Source: DATJJW01 sp035491935 (lineage in GTDB: Bacteria > Pseudomonadota > Alphaproteobacteria > ATCC43930 > CGMCC-115725). From it: a stretch of DNA of 14,507 nucleotides. The notes below the pieces were generated by a model that saw only the letters and a list, made by a program, of their open reading frames with translations, did not search any database and was not told the origin of the DNA. Where the stretch lies: the NCBI GenBank assembly GCA_035491935.1, contig DATJJW010000054.1, positions 1 to 14,507 on the forward strand, given 5' to 3'. The first letter of the stretch is position 1. Each line of letters starts with the position of its first letter. The position numbers and the translations under genes are program-made. This document shows, one piece after another, positions 5,908 to 13,622 of this stretch.

Positions 5908-6675
5908 ATGGGCTTCTCCTTCCACTATTTCGCCAACCCGGCACGTTTCATGCGCGCGAGCGGCAAGGTTCTGCCGTGGCTCACGGCCTTGACCGCGTTG
6001 TGCCTGGGCGTAGGGCTGGTCGGCGGGCTGGTCCTGGCGCCGCCCGATTATCAGCAGGGCGACACGGTGCGCATCATGTTCATCCATGTGCCGTCCGCCT
6101 GGGTCGGCATGATGGGCTACACCATGCTGGCGGCGGCCTCGGCCTCGGCGCTGATCTGGCGTCATCCGCTGGCCGAGGTCGCGGCAGAGGCGGCCGCCCC
6201 CTTGGGCGCCGGCTTCACACTGGTCTGCCTGGTCACCGGCTCGCTCTGGGGCGCGCCCATGTGGGGCACATGGTGGGTGTGGGATGCGCGGCTGACCTCC
6301 GTGCTGATCCTGTTCTTCCTGTATCTGGGATACATGGCGTTGGCTGGCGCCTTCGACGACGCGGCGCGTGGCCGGCGTGCCGCCTCGATCCTGGCGCTGG
6401 TGGGATTCGTCAACGTGCCGATCATTCATTATTCGGTCGTCTGGTGGAACACGCTGCACCAGCCGGCCAGCGTGATGCGCCTGGGCGGCCCCAGCATCGA
6501 TCCGTCGATCCTCTGGCCGCTACTGGTCATGGCGCTGGGCTTCACGCTTCTGTTCCTGACGCTGTGGGTTGTGCGCATGCGCACGGCGCTGATCCGCCGC
6601 AAGATCGAGGCGCTGGAGTTGGCGGCGGCCGATGCGGCCGGCGCTGGCCACTACCGTCCGGTGACGGCGCCATGA
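5908..6675 (+). CDS. ccmC: CcmC, heme delivery protein to CcmE
   Basis: A 255-residue, six-helix membrane protein of the heme handling protein family. It presents periplasmic heme and attaches it to CcmE. The tryptophan-rich WWD motif WGTWWVWDARLTS is at residues 119-131. The two heme-ligand histidines are His60 (MFIHVPSAW) and His184 (WWNTLHQPASVM), at the same numbers as in the Escherichia coli protein, which supports the ATG at 5908. That start has an unusually close AAGGGA, only one base away; the next in-frame ATG at 5950 would remove the conserved N-terminus. It ends in an ATGA overlap with ccmD. Confidence 0.95.
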   Translation: MGFSFHYFANPARFMRASGKVLPWLTALTALCLGVGLVGGLVLAPPDYQQGDTVRIMFIHVPSAWVGMMGYTMLAAASASALIWRHPLAEVAAEAAAPLGAGFTLVCLVTGSLWGAPMWGTWWVWDARLTSVLILFFLYLGYMALAGAFDDAARGRRAASILALVGFVNVPIIHYSVVWWNTLHQPASVMRLGGPSIDPSILWPLLVMALGFTLLFLTLWVVRMRTALIRRKIEALELAAADAAGAGHYRPVTAP

Positions 6676-6845
6676 GCGGCTTCATGCATTGGCTCGCCAT
6701 GGGCGGCTATGCCGCCTATGTCTGGTCGGCCTATGGCGTGGCGCTGATCGTGCTGTCCGGCCTCGCGGTCTCGGCCATTTCCGGCTACCGGGCGAGCCGC
6801 CGGGCGCTCGACGAACTCGAAGCTCAAGGACGGACACGGCGATGA
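6672..6845 (+). CDS. ccmD: CcmD, small heme exporter membrane subunit
   Basis: A 57-residue protein with one membrane helix (about residues 17-37, YVWSAYGVALIVLSGLAVSAI) and a basic cytoplasmic tail (YRASRRALDELEAQGRTRR). The GGYAAYVWSAYGVAL stretch is the family hallmark. CcmD stabilises the CcmABC complex and is needed for release of heme-loaded CcmE. Its ATG overlaps the ccmC stop (ATGA at 6672-6675). Its own stop at 6843-6845 lies inside the first unit of a triple repeat and overlaps the start of a 10-codon open frame. Confidence 0.92.
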   Translation: MSGFMHWLAMGGYAAYVWSAYGVALIVLSGLAVSAISGYRASRRALDELEAQGRTRR

Positions 6846-6878
6846 GGGGCACGGCGATGAGTGCACGGCGATGAAGGG
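6835..6878 (+). repeat. Triple 14-15 bp tandem repeat at the ccmD-ccmE junction
   Basis: Three adjacent units: CACGGCGATGAGGGG (6835-6849), CACGGCGATGAGTG (6850-6863) and CACGGCGATGAAGGG (6864-6878). Each contains ATGA. The first holds the ccmD stop, the third the ccmE start. Each unit also offers a purine-rich GAGGGG/GAAGGG that could serve as a ribosome site. Confidence 0.9.
6842..6874 (+). CDS. 10-codon open frame bridging ccmD and ccmE, possible coupling relay
   Basis: ATG at 6842 overlaps the ccmD stop (ATGA 6842-6845) and reads MRGTAMSARR to a TGA at 6872-6874, which overlaps the ccmE ATG (ATGA 6871-6874). A second in-frame ATG lies at 6857. A ribosome finishing ccmD could therefore reinitiate here and then again on ccmE. 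The peptide is probably not functional itself. The frame is plainly visible; translation is inference, and it may be only a by-product of repeat expansion. Confidence 0.3.
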   Translation: MRGTAMSARR

Positions 6879-7404
6879 CAGGATGACCCGCAAGCGCCGC
6901 CGGCTCTATCTGGTGCTGGGCGGCATGGGCTGCCTTGGCGTTGCGGTGGCGCTGGTGCTGAATGCCTTCAACGACGATCTTGTGTTCTTCTACAGCCCGA
7001 GCGACCTGGTGCAGAAGCATCCCACCCCCGGCCGAACGCTCCGCATCGGTGGGTTGGTCGAGGATGGCAGCGTCAAGCGGCTCGACGGCGGCAAGCAGAT
7101 CGACTTCAAGGTGACCGACGGCAAGCATGACGTCGCTGTCGCCTATACCGGCGTGCTGCCCGACCTGTTTCGCGAGGGGCAGGGAGTCATCGCCGAAGGC
7201 GCGCTGACCGGCACCGGTACTATCGTCGCGACCCAGGTGCTGGCCAAGCATGACGAGAAATACATGCCACCCGACGTTGTGGCGGCGCTGAAGAAATCCG
7301 GCGAGTGGCAGGAGGACAAGCGCGCCTCCGCCGCAGCATCGCCGGCCCTGCAGGCGGCCCGGGCGCCGATGGTAGATCTGCCGACACCGAGGCCCCATTC
7401 ATGA
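6871..7404 (+). CDS. ccmE: CcmE, periplasmic heme chaperone
   Basis: A 177-residue protein with an N-terminal membrane anchor (about residues 10-31, RRLYLVLGGMGCLGVAVALVLN) and an OB-fold periplasmic domain (about 35-135). The heme-binding motif LAKHDEKYMP is present: His127 is the residue that bonds covalently to heme and Tyr131 the nearby axial ligand (His130 and Tyr134 in Escherichia coli). The flexible tail after residue 140 is Ala rich and slightly long. CcmE receives heme from CcmC and gives it to CcmF. The ATG at 6871 overlaps the stop of the bridging frame; the in-frame ATG at 6883 is also possible and would keep the anchor. It overlaps ccmF by ATGA. Confidence 0.95.
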   Translation: MKGRMTRKRRRLYLVLGGMGCLGVAVALVLNAFNDDLVFFYSPSDLVQKHPTPGRTLRIGGLVEDGSVKRLDGGKQIDFKVTDGKHDVAVAYTGVLPDLFREGQGVIAEGALTGTGTIVATQVLAKHDEKYMPPDVVAALKKSGEWQEDKRASAAASPALQAARAPMVDLPTPRPHS

Positions 7405-9395
7405 TTGCTGAGATCGGACATTTCGCGCTGGTCCTGGCGCTCGGCATCGCGCTGGTACAGGCGATCGTGCCGCTTTGGGGCGCTTCGACGGCCCGTCCGG
7501 CGATGGTCGCGGTGGCGGCACCCGCCTCGCTCATCCAGTTCGCGTTGGTGGCGCTGTCCTTCGGCTGCCTGGCCTATGGCTATGTCGTGTCGGATTTCTC
7601 GCTGGTCACCGTGTTCGAGAACAGCCATTCCGACAAGCCGCTGCTCTACAAGATCACCGGCGTCTGGGGCAACCATGAGGGCTCGATGCTGCTCTGGGTG
7701 CTGATCCTGACGCTCTATGGCGCCGCGGTGGGATTGTTCGGCGGCAAGCTGCCGCGGGATTTCCGCGCCCGGGTGCTCAGCGTCCACGGCATGATCGGGG
7801 TGGGTTTCCTGGCGTTCATCCTGTTCACCTCGAACCCGTTCCTGCGTTTGGCACCAGTGCCGCCGGACGGGCAGGGCATGAACCCGGTGCTGCAGGACCC
7901 GGGGCTCGCTTTCCATCCGCCGATGCTCTATCTCGGCTATGTCGGCTTTTCCATGGCGTTCAGTTTCGCGGTCGCGGCGCTCATCGAGGGCCGGGTCGAT
8001 GCCGCCTGGGCGCGCTGGGTTCGGCCCTGGACCCTGGCCGCCTGGTGTGCGCTCACCGCCGGCATCTGCTTAGGATCCTGGTGGGCCTATTACGAACTCG
8101 GCTGGGGCGGCTGGTGGTCGTGGGATCCGGTCGAGAATGCCAGCTTCATGCCCTGGCTTTCCGGCACGGCGCTCCTCCATTCGGCGATCGTCGTCGAGAA
8201 GCGCGACAGCTTGAAGACCTGGACGATCTTCCTGGCGCTGCTGACCTTCGCGCTGTCGCTGCTCGGCACCTTCCTGGTGCGCTCGGGCGTGCTGACCTCG
8301 GTCCATGCCTTCGCCAGCGATCCGCGGCGCGGCGCCTTCATCCTGGTTCTGCTGGCGCTGGTCGTCGGCGGGTCGCTTGTTCTCTATGCCCTGCGCGCGC
8401 CGGCCCTGCGCGCCACCGGCAGCTTTGCGCTGCTCTCGCGCGAAGGGGCGCTGGTGCTGAACAATTTGCTGCTGGCCTGTGCGGCCACAACCGTATTCCT
8501 CGGCACCCTCTATCCCTTGTTCCTTTCGACCATCGGCGGCCCGAGCGTGTCGGTAGGCGCGCCCTATTACGAGGCGACGTTTCTGCCGCTGATGGTGCCA
8601 CTGCTGCTGGCCCTGGGCATCGGGCCGCTCATGACCTGGAAGCGTGCCGATATCATACCCTTGATGGTCCGGCTGCGCCTGGCCTTCGTGCTGGCGGTCG
8701 TGGCGGCGGCGGCCACCGCTTATCTCGCCATCGGCAAATCGGCCCTGGCGCCTTTGGGGTTGGGCTTGGCCGCCTGGATCTTCATCGCGACATTGACCGA
8801 GCTGGCCGAGCGTATCCGCCTGTTCCGCGTGCCGCTCGGCAATTCGCTCCGCCGGCTCGCGACATCGCCGCGCGCCGCTTTCGGCATGAGTCTCGCCCAT
8901 GCCGGCCTGGCCGTCACCATTGCCGGCATCACCGTTTCGACCGGCTGGCAGGCCGAGTCGATCCAGGTGATGAAGCCCGGCGACAGCGTGACGATCGCCG
9001 GCGACACCTGGCATTTCGACGGCACCAGCGCCATCAAGGGCGAGAACTGGCAGGGGCTGGAAGCGCGCTTTACCCTGTCCCATGACGGCAAGCCCTTCGC
9101 CGTGTTGACGCCGGCCCGGCATAGCTTCCCGCTGCAGCAGATGACGCTGGCCAAGGTCGCGATCCACACGGATGGTTTCGCCGATTGGTATGCCGTGCTG
9201 GGCGAGGAGCAGCCGGGCGGCGGCTGGGTGGCGCGGCTCTACCACAATCCGTTGGTGCCCTGGGTCTGGTTCGGCGCCCTCATCATGGCGTTGGGCGGTA
9301 TCGTCTCGCTGACCGACCGGCGCCTGCGCATCGGCGCGCCGCTCCGCCGGGCCAAGCCTGCGCCCGAGATGCCGGAGCCGCATGTTCCGGCTTAA
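7401..9395 (+). CDS. ccmF: CcmF, cytochrome c heme lyase core subunit
   Basis: A 664-residue polytopic membrane protein, the usual length. It takes heme from CcmE and, with CcmH and CcmI, forms the thioether bonds to the apocytochrome CXXCH. The WWD motif is at about residues 235-250 (WGGWWSWDPVENASFMPW). The upstream TGVWGNHEGSMLLWVLILTLYGA and GMNPVLQDPGLAFHPPMLYLGYVGFS, and later FLVRSGVLTSVHAFASDP, are family-conserved segments that include histidines able to ligate heme. A periplasmic domain (about residues 520-610) sits before the last helix. The ATG at 7401 overlaps the ccmE stop. The 3' end overlaps ccmG by 14 bp. Confidence 0.96.
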   Translation: MIAEIGHFALVLALGIALVQAIVPLWGASTARPAMVAVAAPASLIQFALVALSFGCLAYGYVVSDFSLVTVFENSHSDKPLLYKITGVWGNHEGSMLLWVLILTLYGAAVGLFGGKLPRDFRARVLSVHGMIGVGFLAFILFTSNPFLRLAPVPPDGQGMNPVLQDPGLAFHPPMLYLGYVGFSMAFSFAVAALIEGRVDAAWARWVRPWTLAAWCALTAGICLGSWWAYYELGWGGWWSWDPVENASFMPWLSGTALLHSAIVVEKRDSLKTWTIFLALLTFALSLLGTFLVRSGVLTSVHAFASDPRRGAFILVLLALVVGGSLVLYALRAPALRATGSFALLSREGALVLNNLLLACAATTVFLGTLYPLFLSTIGGPSVSVGAPYYEATFLPLMVPLLLALGIGPLMTWKRADIIPLMVRLRLAFVLAVVAAAATAYLAIGKSALAPLGLGLAAWIFIATLTELAERIRLFRVPLGNSLRRLATSPRAAFGMSLAHAGLAVTIAGITVSTGWQAESIQVMKPGDSVTIAGDTWHFDGTSAIKGENWQGLEARFTLSHDGKPFAVLTPARHSFPLQQMTLAKVAIHTDGFADWYAVLGEEQPGGGWVARLYHNPLVPWVWFGALIMALGGIVSLTDRRLRIGAPLRRAKPAPEMPEPHVPA

Positions 9396-9921
9396 GCTGA
9401 TATACCTTCTGCCGCTGGTGGCGCTGGTCGGCTTGCTGGGCGTGCTGGGCCTGGGGCTCGGCCACGATCCTTCCGCCTTGCCCTCGGCCATGATCGACAA
9501 GCCGGCGCCAAGCTTCGATCTGCCGCCTCTGCTCGCGGCCAAGCCTGGCCTCAAAACCGCCGATCTCAAGGGCCATCCGGTATTGGTCAATTTCTTCGCC
9601 TCCTGGTGCCTGCCCTGCCGGGAGGAGGCGGCGACGCTTGCCGGCTTCGCCGCCAGCGGTGCCGTGCCGATCTATGGCATCGACTACAAGGACAAGCCGG
9701 AGGCGGCGAAGAGCTTCCTTGAGCAGAGCGGCGATCCGTTCCAGCGCGTCGGCATCGATACCGGCCGCACCTTCATCGATTTTGGCGCCTATGGCGTGCC
9801 GGAGACCTATATCATCGACGCATCCGGCCATATCCGCTACCGCTTCGCCGGGCCGTTGACCCCCGACGCGCTGCGCGACCAGATATTGCCGCGTCTCGCT
9901 GCGCTCAAGGCCGGCAAATGA
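9382..9921 (+). CDS. ccmG: CcmG/DsbE, membrane-anchored thioredoxin-like reductase
   Basis: A 179-residue protein with an N-terminal membrane helix (about residues 5-27) and a periplasmic thioredoxin fold. The redox motif is WCLPCR (Cys76, Cys79) and the cis-proline loop is GVPET (Pro140). It keeps the apocytochrome cysteines, or CcmH, reduced so heme can be attached; electrons come from CcdA/DsbD, not in this window. The start overlaps the end of ccmF by 14 bp, and the stop overlaps ccmH by ATGA. Confidence 0.95.
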   Translation: MFRLKLIYLLPLVALVGLLGVLGLGLGHDPSALPSAMIDKPAPSFDLPPLLAAKPGLKTADLKGHPVLVNFFASWCLPCREEAATLAGFAASGAVPIYGIDYKDKPEAAKSFLEQSGDPFQRVGIDTGRTFIDFGAYGVPETYIIDASGHIRYRFAGPLTPDALRDQILPRLAALKAGK

Positions 9922-10391
9922 GAGGCTTCCTGCTGCTGCTCCTGACGCTCATGGCGATGCAACCCGGCTTGGTTACGGGATTTGCCTGGGCCGTCGATCC
10001 GGGCGAGCGTCTGGCCGATCCGGCGCTGGAGGCGCGAGCCCGTGCGCTCAGCCAAGATCTGCGCTGCCTGGTCTGCCGCAACGAGAATATCGACGAATCC
10101 GACGCGCCGCTCGCCCATGACATACGCGTGCTGTTGCGTGAGCGGCTGAAGGCCGGCGATAGCGATGCCCAAGTGCTGAACTACATGCGTGCCCGTTATG
10201 GCGATTACGTGCTGCTGAAGCCGCCGGTGGAATGGTCGACCTGGGGGTTGTGGTTCGGCCCGCCGGCGTTGCTGCTGATCGCGGGTGCGGCCATACTGTG
10301 GACGTCACGCCGTCGGCCGGCGGCACCGAAGCCGCTGGCGCCGGAGGAACAGGCCCGGTTGGATGCCTTGCTGGAAAGGCGGGATGGATGA
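9918..10391 (+). CDS. ccmH: CcmH (CycL), heme lyase thiol-redox subunit
   Basis: A 157-residue protein of the alphaproteobacterial short type, equal to the N-terminal half of the fused Escherichia coli CcmH. It has a signal peptide (about residues 1-25), the motif LRCLVCRN (Cys50, Cys53), a three-helix periplasmic domain ending near GDYVLLKPP, then one membrane helix (about 107-128) and a cytoplasmic tail. It binds the apocytochrome CXXCH and resolves mixed disulfides with CcmG. It overlaps both neighbours by ATGA. Confidence 0.95.
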   Translation: MRGFLLLLLTLMAMQPGLVTGFAWAVDPGERLADPALEARARALSQDLRCLVCRNENIDESDAPLAHDIRVLLRERLKAGDSDAQVLNYMRARYGDYVLLKPPVEWSTWGLWFGPPALLLIAGAAILWTSRRRPAAPKPLAPEEQARLDALLERRDG

Positions 10392-11764
10392 CCCTGCTCT
10401 TCGTCATCCTGGCCATGATCACCGTGGCGGCGCTGATCCCGCTGCTGCGTCCCTTGATGAGGGGAGCGGTGGCCGAGGCGCCGCGCGCCGCCCTCGACCT
10501 CGCCATCTACAAGGATCAGCTGGCCGAGCTGGAACGCGACCGGGTGCGCGGCATCTTGAGCGAGAGCGAGACGAGCGCCGCCCGGCTGGAGATCCAACGC
10601 CGTCTGCTCGCCGCCATGCCGGAGGGCGCGCCGGGCGAGGCGGCCCAGGCGCGGTACCGGCCGATGCCGATGGTGGCCGTGCTGCTGATCGTGCTGGTGC
10701 CGGCACTCTCGATCGGCCTCTATGCCCTGCTCGGCCGGCCGGGGCTGCCCGATGCGCCCTGGGCCGCGCGCAGTGCCGAACGGCCGCTCCTGGCCGAAAA
10801 CGGCAATCTCGATCTCGCCAAGGTCAAACAGGCGCTGGAGCAGCGCCTGGCCACCGATCCGACCAGCCTCAAGGGCTGGATATTCCTGGCCCAGACCGAT
10901 GGCTCACTCAAGGATTGGGCCGGCGCCAAGCATGCCTGGGAGCAGGCGAGGGGCTTGAGCCATGATCGTGGCGACGTGCTGAGCGGCCTGGCCGAGACAC
11001 TGGTGGCCGAGGCGGGCGGGCAGGTGACGGACCCGGCCAGGGCGCTGTTCTCCAGAGCCGCGGCAACCGACCCGAAGCTCGCCAATGCGCGCTATTATCT
11101 GGGCCTGGCTGCGGCCCAGCGCGGCGATCTCAAGACTGCCATCGCGACTTGGCAGGATCTTTTGAAGGATGCGCCGCCCAAGGCCCCCTGGCGGCCTCAA
11201 GTCGCGCAGATGGTGGCCGAAGCCCAGAAGGCGCCCTCGTCGCCTTCCAAACCCGCCTTGCCCGGTCCATCGCCCACTGAACAGGCGGCGATCGCGGCGC
11301 TGCCACCGGCCGAGCAGGTGCAGGCGATCCGTGGCATGGTCGACGGGCTCGCGGCAAAGCTTGCGGCCAACCCCAATGATCCGCAGGGCTGGCAGCGGTT
11401 GGGCCGAGCCTATCGCGTGCTGGGCGAGAACGGCAAAGCGGCCGATGCCTATGGCCATTGGGCGGCGCTGGCACCCAAGGACCCGCAGCCCCTGGTTGCC
11501 CAGGCGGCGGCTCTGCGGGCCTCCCATGGCGATGGCGGCAACAGCACGGCGGCACTGCCGGACGACGCCAAGGCGCTCTACGAGAAGGCCTATGTACTCG
11601 ACCCCAGGACGCCGGATGCGCTGTGGTTCTTGGGCCTGGCCGCGGCTCAGGTCCATGATGTGGCAAGGGCCGCCAGTTACTGGCGGCCCCTGCTTTCCGA
11701 GATCGATCCATCCTCGCCCAGCTACGCGCAAGTGAAGCGCGCGCTGGACGGGCTGAAATCCTAG
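10388..11764 (+). CDS. ccmI: CcmI (CycH), apocytochrome c chaperone with TPR repeats
   Basis: A 458-residue membrane protein, the last gene of the cluster. Two membrane helices (about residues 2-22 and 93-114) flank a cytoplasmic segment with IYKDQLAELERDRVRGILSESE, the CcmI family signature with a leucine-zipper-like character. The large periplasmic part has two blocks of TPR-like repeats: about 160-260 (LKGWIFLAQTDGSLKDWAGA, ARYYLGLAAAQRGDLKTA) and about 330-450 (PQGWQRLGRAYRVLGENGKA, ALWFLGLAAAQVHDVARA), joined by a Pro/Ser/Ala linker (about 280-310). The TPR domain binds the C-terminus of apocytochromes. The ATG at 10388 overlaps the ccmH stop. Confidence 0.93.
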   Translation: MTLLFVILAMITVAALIPLLRPLMRGAVAEAPRAALDLAIYKDQLAELERDRVRGILSESETSAARLEIQRRLLAAMPEGAPGEAAQARYRPMPMVAVLLIVLVPALSIGLYALLGRPGLPDAPWAARSAERPLLAENGNLDLAKVKQALEQRLATDPTSLKGWIFLAQTDGSLKDWAGAKHAWEQARGLSHDRGDVLSGLAETLVAEAGGQVTDPARALFSRAAATDPKLANARYYLGLAAAQRGDLKTAIATWQDLLKDAPPKAPWRPQVAQMVAEAQKAPSSPSKPALPGPSPTEQAAIAALPPAEQVQAIRGMVDGLAAKLAANPNDPQGWQRLGRAYRVLGENGKAADAYGHWAALAPKDPQPLVAQAAALRASHGDGGNSTAALPDDAKALYEKAYVLDPRTPDALWFLGLAAAQVHDVARAASYWRPLLSEIDPSSPSYAQVKRALDGLKS

Positions 11765-11787
11765 TCCGCTGAAACCCTGGTCCTAGG

Positions 11788-11886
11788 TCACGAGAACAGC
11801 TTCAGCGCGCTTTCGAGCGTCTTCTCCATGCCCCAGAGCAGGGGGATGCCGACGATAGCCCACAGGATGATAAGACGTGCGACCAT
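11788..11886 (-). CDS. 32-residue membrane peptide, probable small subunit of the OxlT-like transporter
   Basis: MVARLIILWAIVGIPLLWGMEKTLESALKLFS: a single hydrophobic helix (residues 4-19) followed by a short amphipathic end. The start at 11886 is fixed by a near-perfect Shine-Dalgarno AAGGAGGA (11902-11895) placed 8 bases upstream. This site overlaps the stop codon of the transporter gene (TAAGGAGG), so the two are translationally coupled. I recall very short peptides of the form W-x-x-V-G-I/V-P-L-x-W-G next to oxalate/formate-type MFS transporters, called MFS transporter small subunits in genome annotation; the IPLLWG core fits. The role, perhaps stabilising the transporter, is inference. 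The gene converges on ccmI, 23 bp away. Confidence 0.7.
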   Translation of the reverse strand: MVARLIILWAIVGIPLLWGMEKTLESALKLFS

Positions 11887-11894
11887 GATCGGGG

Positions 11895-11902
11895 TCCTCC
11901 TT
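11895..11902 (-). promoter_or_regulatory. Consensus ribosome binding site of the 32-residue peptide
   Basis: AAGGAGGA on the - strand, 8 bases before the ATG and sharing two bases with the upstream TAA stop. It is among the strongest ribosome sites in the window and decides the start of a gene too short for ordinary gene finding. Confidence 0.75.
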
Positions 11903-13259
11903 AATGGGCCGAGGCGACGTCGACATCGCCCTGGTGATGGCGGTCGGTCGAGACCGGGCGCATCAGCAGGTTGCTGATAAGCCCGACCGCGAGCAGGCCG
12001 CACATGATGTACAGGGTGAGCGAATAGGCATCGGCCTTGGCGACGCCGGCCTTGATCTGGTCGTCACGGATCAGCGTGATCAGGATCGGACCCAGGATAC
12101 CGGCCGCCGACCAGGCGGTCAGCAACCGGCCATGGATGGCGCCGACATGCATGGTGCCGAACACGTCACGCAAATAGGCCGGGATGGTCGAGAAGCCGCC
12201 GCCATACATCGACAGGATGATGCCGCAGGCGAGCACGAAGGTTGCTGCCGAACCCGCATGACCGGCACTTGGTATATAGGCGTAGAGCAGGATACCCAGC
12301 ACGAAGAACACCATGTAGGTGTTGCGTCGGCCGATGTAGTCGGAGAGTGATGCCCAGAAGAAGCGGCCCAGCATGTTGAACAGGCTGAGCAGCCCGACGA
12401 AGCCGCCGGCCGCGATCGGCGAGACGCCGAACATCTCCTGGATCATGGGCGAGGCTTGGCCGAGCACCGCGATGCCGGCCGTAACGTTCATGCACAGCAC
12501 CACCCAGAGCAGGATGAATTGCGGCGTCTTCCACGCCACGTCGACATGGACATTGGCGGTGGTCACCAGCTTGCGCGACTCGGCTGCCGGAACCCAGCCC
12601 TCGGGCCGCCAGCCTTGGGCCGGCACCTTGACCACCAGCGCGCCGATCATCATGAAGCAGAAATAGATCGCGCCCATGACGACGAAGGTCGGCAGGACGC
12701 CGGTCGAGGTAGCGCTCGCGAAATGGCTCATCAGCGAGGTCGAGAGTGGCGCCGCGATGAAGGCGCCGCCGCCGAAGCCCATGATCGCCATGCCGGTCGC
12801 CATGCCGGGACGGTCGGGGAACCACTTGATCAGCGTCGAGACCGGCGAGATGTAGCCGATGCCGAGGCCGCAGCCACCGATCACGCCATAGCCCAGATAG
12901 AGCAGCCACAGCCAATGGAATGCCAAGGCGACGGCGGAGATCATGAAGCCGCCGGAGAACAGCAGGGCGGCGGTGAACATGGCCAGGCGAGGGCCGACCC
13001 GCTCGACCCAGCGGCCGAAGAGCGCCGCCGACAAGCCTAGGAACACGATGCCCAGTGAAAAGGTCAGCACGACCTGTGTCAGGTCCCAATCGCCGGGAGC
13101 TGATTTGGTGATGCCGATCATTCTGGTCAGCGGCAGGTTGAATGTCGAGAATGCGTAGGCCTGGCCGATCGACAAATGCACGGCGAGTGCCGCTGGCGGG
13201 ACCAGGAAACGATTATAGCCGGGCGGGGCTACGGTGTGGGCTCGATCGAAGAAGCTCAT
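11901..13259 (-). CDS. OxlT-like MFS transporter (oxalate:formate antiporter family)
   Basis: A 452-residue major facilitator with about twelve membrane helices in two six-helix halves. It begins with a short soluble end (MSFFDRAHTVAPPGYNRFLVPPAALAVHLSIGQAYAFSTFNLPL), typical of the oxalate/formate antiporter family. The MFS loop motif is seen as FGRWVERVGPRLAMF (about 81-95), with FFWASLSDYIGRRNTYMVFF in the second half. GIGYISPVSTLIKWFPDRPGMATGMAIMGFGGGAF (about 133-167) is a family-conserved helix 4-5 region. Its position right after fdsA-fdsD suggests transport of formate or another carboxylate such as oxalate for formate dehydrogenase; the exact substrate cannot be told. GGGGAAGG precedes the ATG at a normal distance. 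Confidence 0.85.
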   Translation of the reverse strand: MSFFDRAHTVAPPGYNRFLVPPAALAVHLSIGQAYAFSTFNLPLTRMIGITKSAPGDWDLTQVVLTFSLGIVFLGLSAALFGRWVERVGPRLAMFTAALLFSGGFMISAVALAFHWLWLLYLGYGVIGGCGLGIGYISPVSTLIKWFPDRPGMATGMAIMGFGGGAFIAAPLSTSLMSHFASATSTGVLPTFVVMGAIYFCFMMIGALVVKVPAQGWRPEGWVPAAESRKLVTTANVHVDVAWKTPQFILLWVVLCMNVTAGIAVLGQASPMIQEMFGVSPIAAGGFVGLLSLFNMLGRFFWASLSDYIGRRNTYMVFFVLGILLYAYIPSAGHAGSAATFVLACGIILSMYGGGFSTIPAYLRDVFGTMHVGAIHGRLLTAWSAAGILGPILITLIRDDQIKAGVAKADAYSLTLYIMCGLLAVGLISNLLMRPVSTDRHHQGDVDVASAH

Positions 13260-13392
13260 ATGGCGTGTACCTTCCCCTCAAATGTCCGCGAACCACTGCC
13301 AAAGAGGCACCGCTGGACGGTGTTTTCACCAGGCGCCGTCTTTAGTCGAAGCCCATCCTCCGGCGCTTGGGATGGTCTTTTGTCATCCGTGT

Positions 13393-13614
13393 TCAGGCCA
13401 GGCGGCGAACCGCTTCCGGCACCAGAATGTGCAAATCCTTGCCGCCCTCGGCGACATGGGCCTTCATCGCGTTCAGCATGCGCGGCTCCCAGAACTTCCG
13501 CAGATGCTCGCTGACGCCTTCGACCGCCTCGTCATGCGGATAGCTCTGGAAATAGGCGGCGATCTGGTTCGCCATCCGCACCAGCTTGTCCATGTTGGCG
13601 TGAGACGTAGCCAT
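13393..13614 (-). CDS. fdsD: FdsD, formate dehydrogenase delta subunit
   Basis: A 73-residue soluble protein starting MATSHANMDKLVRMANQIAAYFQSYPHDEAVEGVSEHLRKFWEPRM, the recognisable FdsD pattern: K-L-V-R-M-A-N-Q-I-A-x-F, then H-x-x-K-F-W-x-P-R-M. The delta subunit belongs to soluble NAD-dependent molybdenum formate dehydrogenases (FdsABG) and is needed for full activity or stability of the complex. The gene follows fdsA by 8 bases with only a weak ribosome site, so its translation is probably coupled. In many fds operons fdsC (an FdhD-like sulfurtransferase) lies between fdsA and fdsD; it is absent here. Confidence 0.9.
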   Translation of the reverse strand: MATSHANMDKLVRMANQIAAYFQSYPHDEAVEGVSEHLRKFWEPRMLNAMKAHVAEGGKDLHILVPEAVRRLA

Positions 13615-13622
13615 GGGGATGC

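Noticed and set aside
8070..9590. Long open frame of 506 codons on the - strand
   Set aside because: Lies opposite ccmF and ccmG, is Gln/Arg/Gly rich with no recognisable domain, and is a typical shadow of GC-rich coding DNA.
11760..11787. CCTAG…CTAGG inverted repeat between ccmI and the small peptide gene
   Set aside because: Only five pairs at the base, mismatched above, with no T-tract; not a credible terminator.
13353..13384. Hairpin CCATCC…GGATGG with a T-rich tail between fdsD and the transporter
   Set aside because: The T-tract is on the + strand, where no gene needs a terminator; on the - strand it would not terminate fds transcription.
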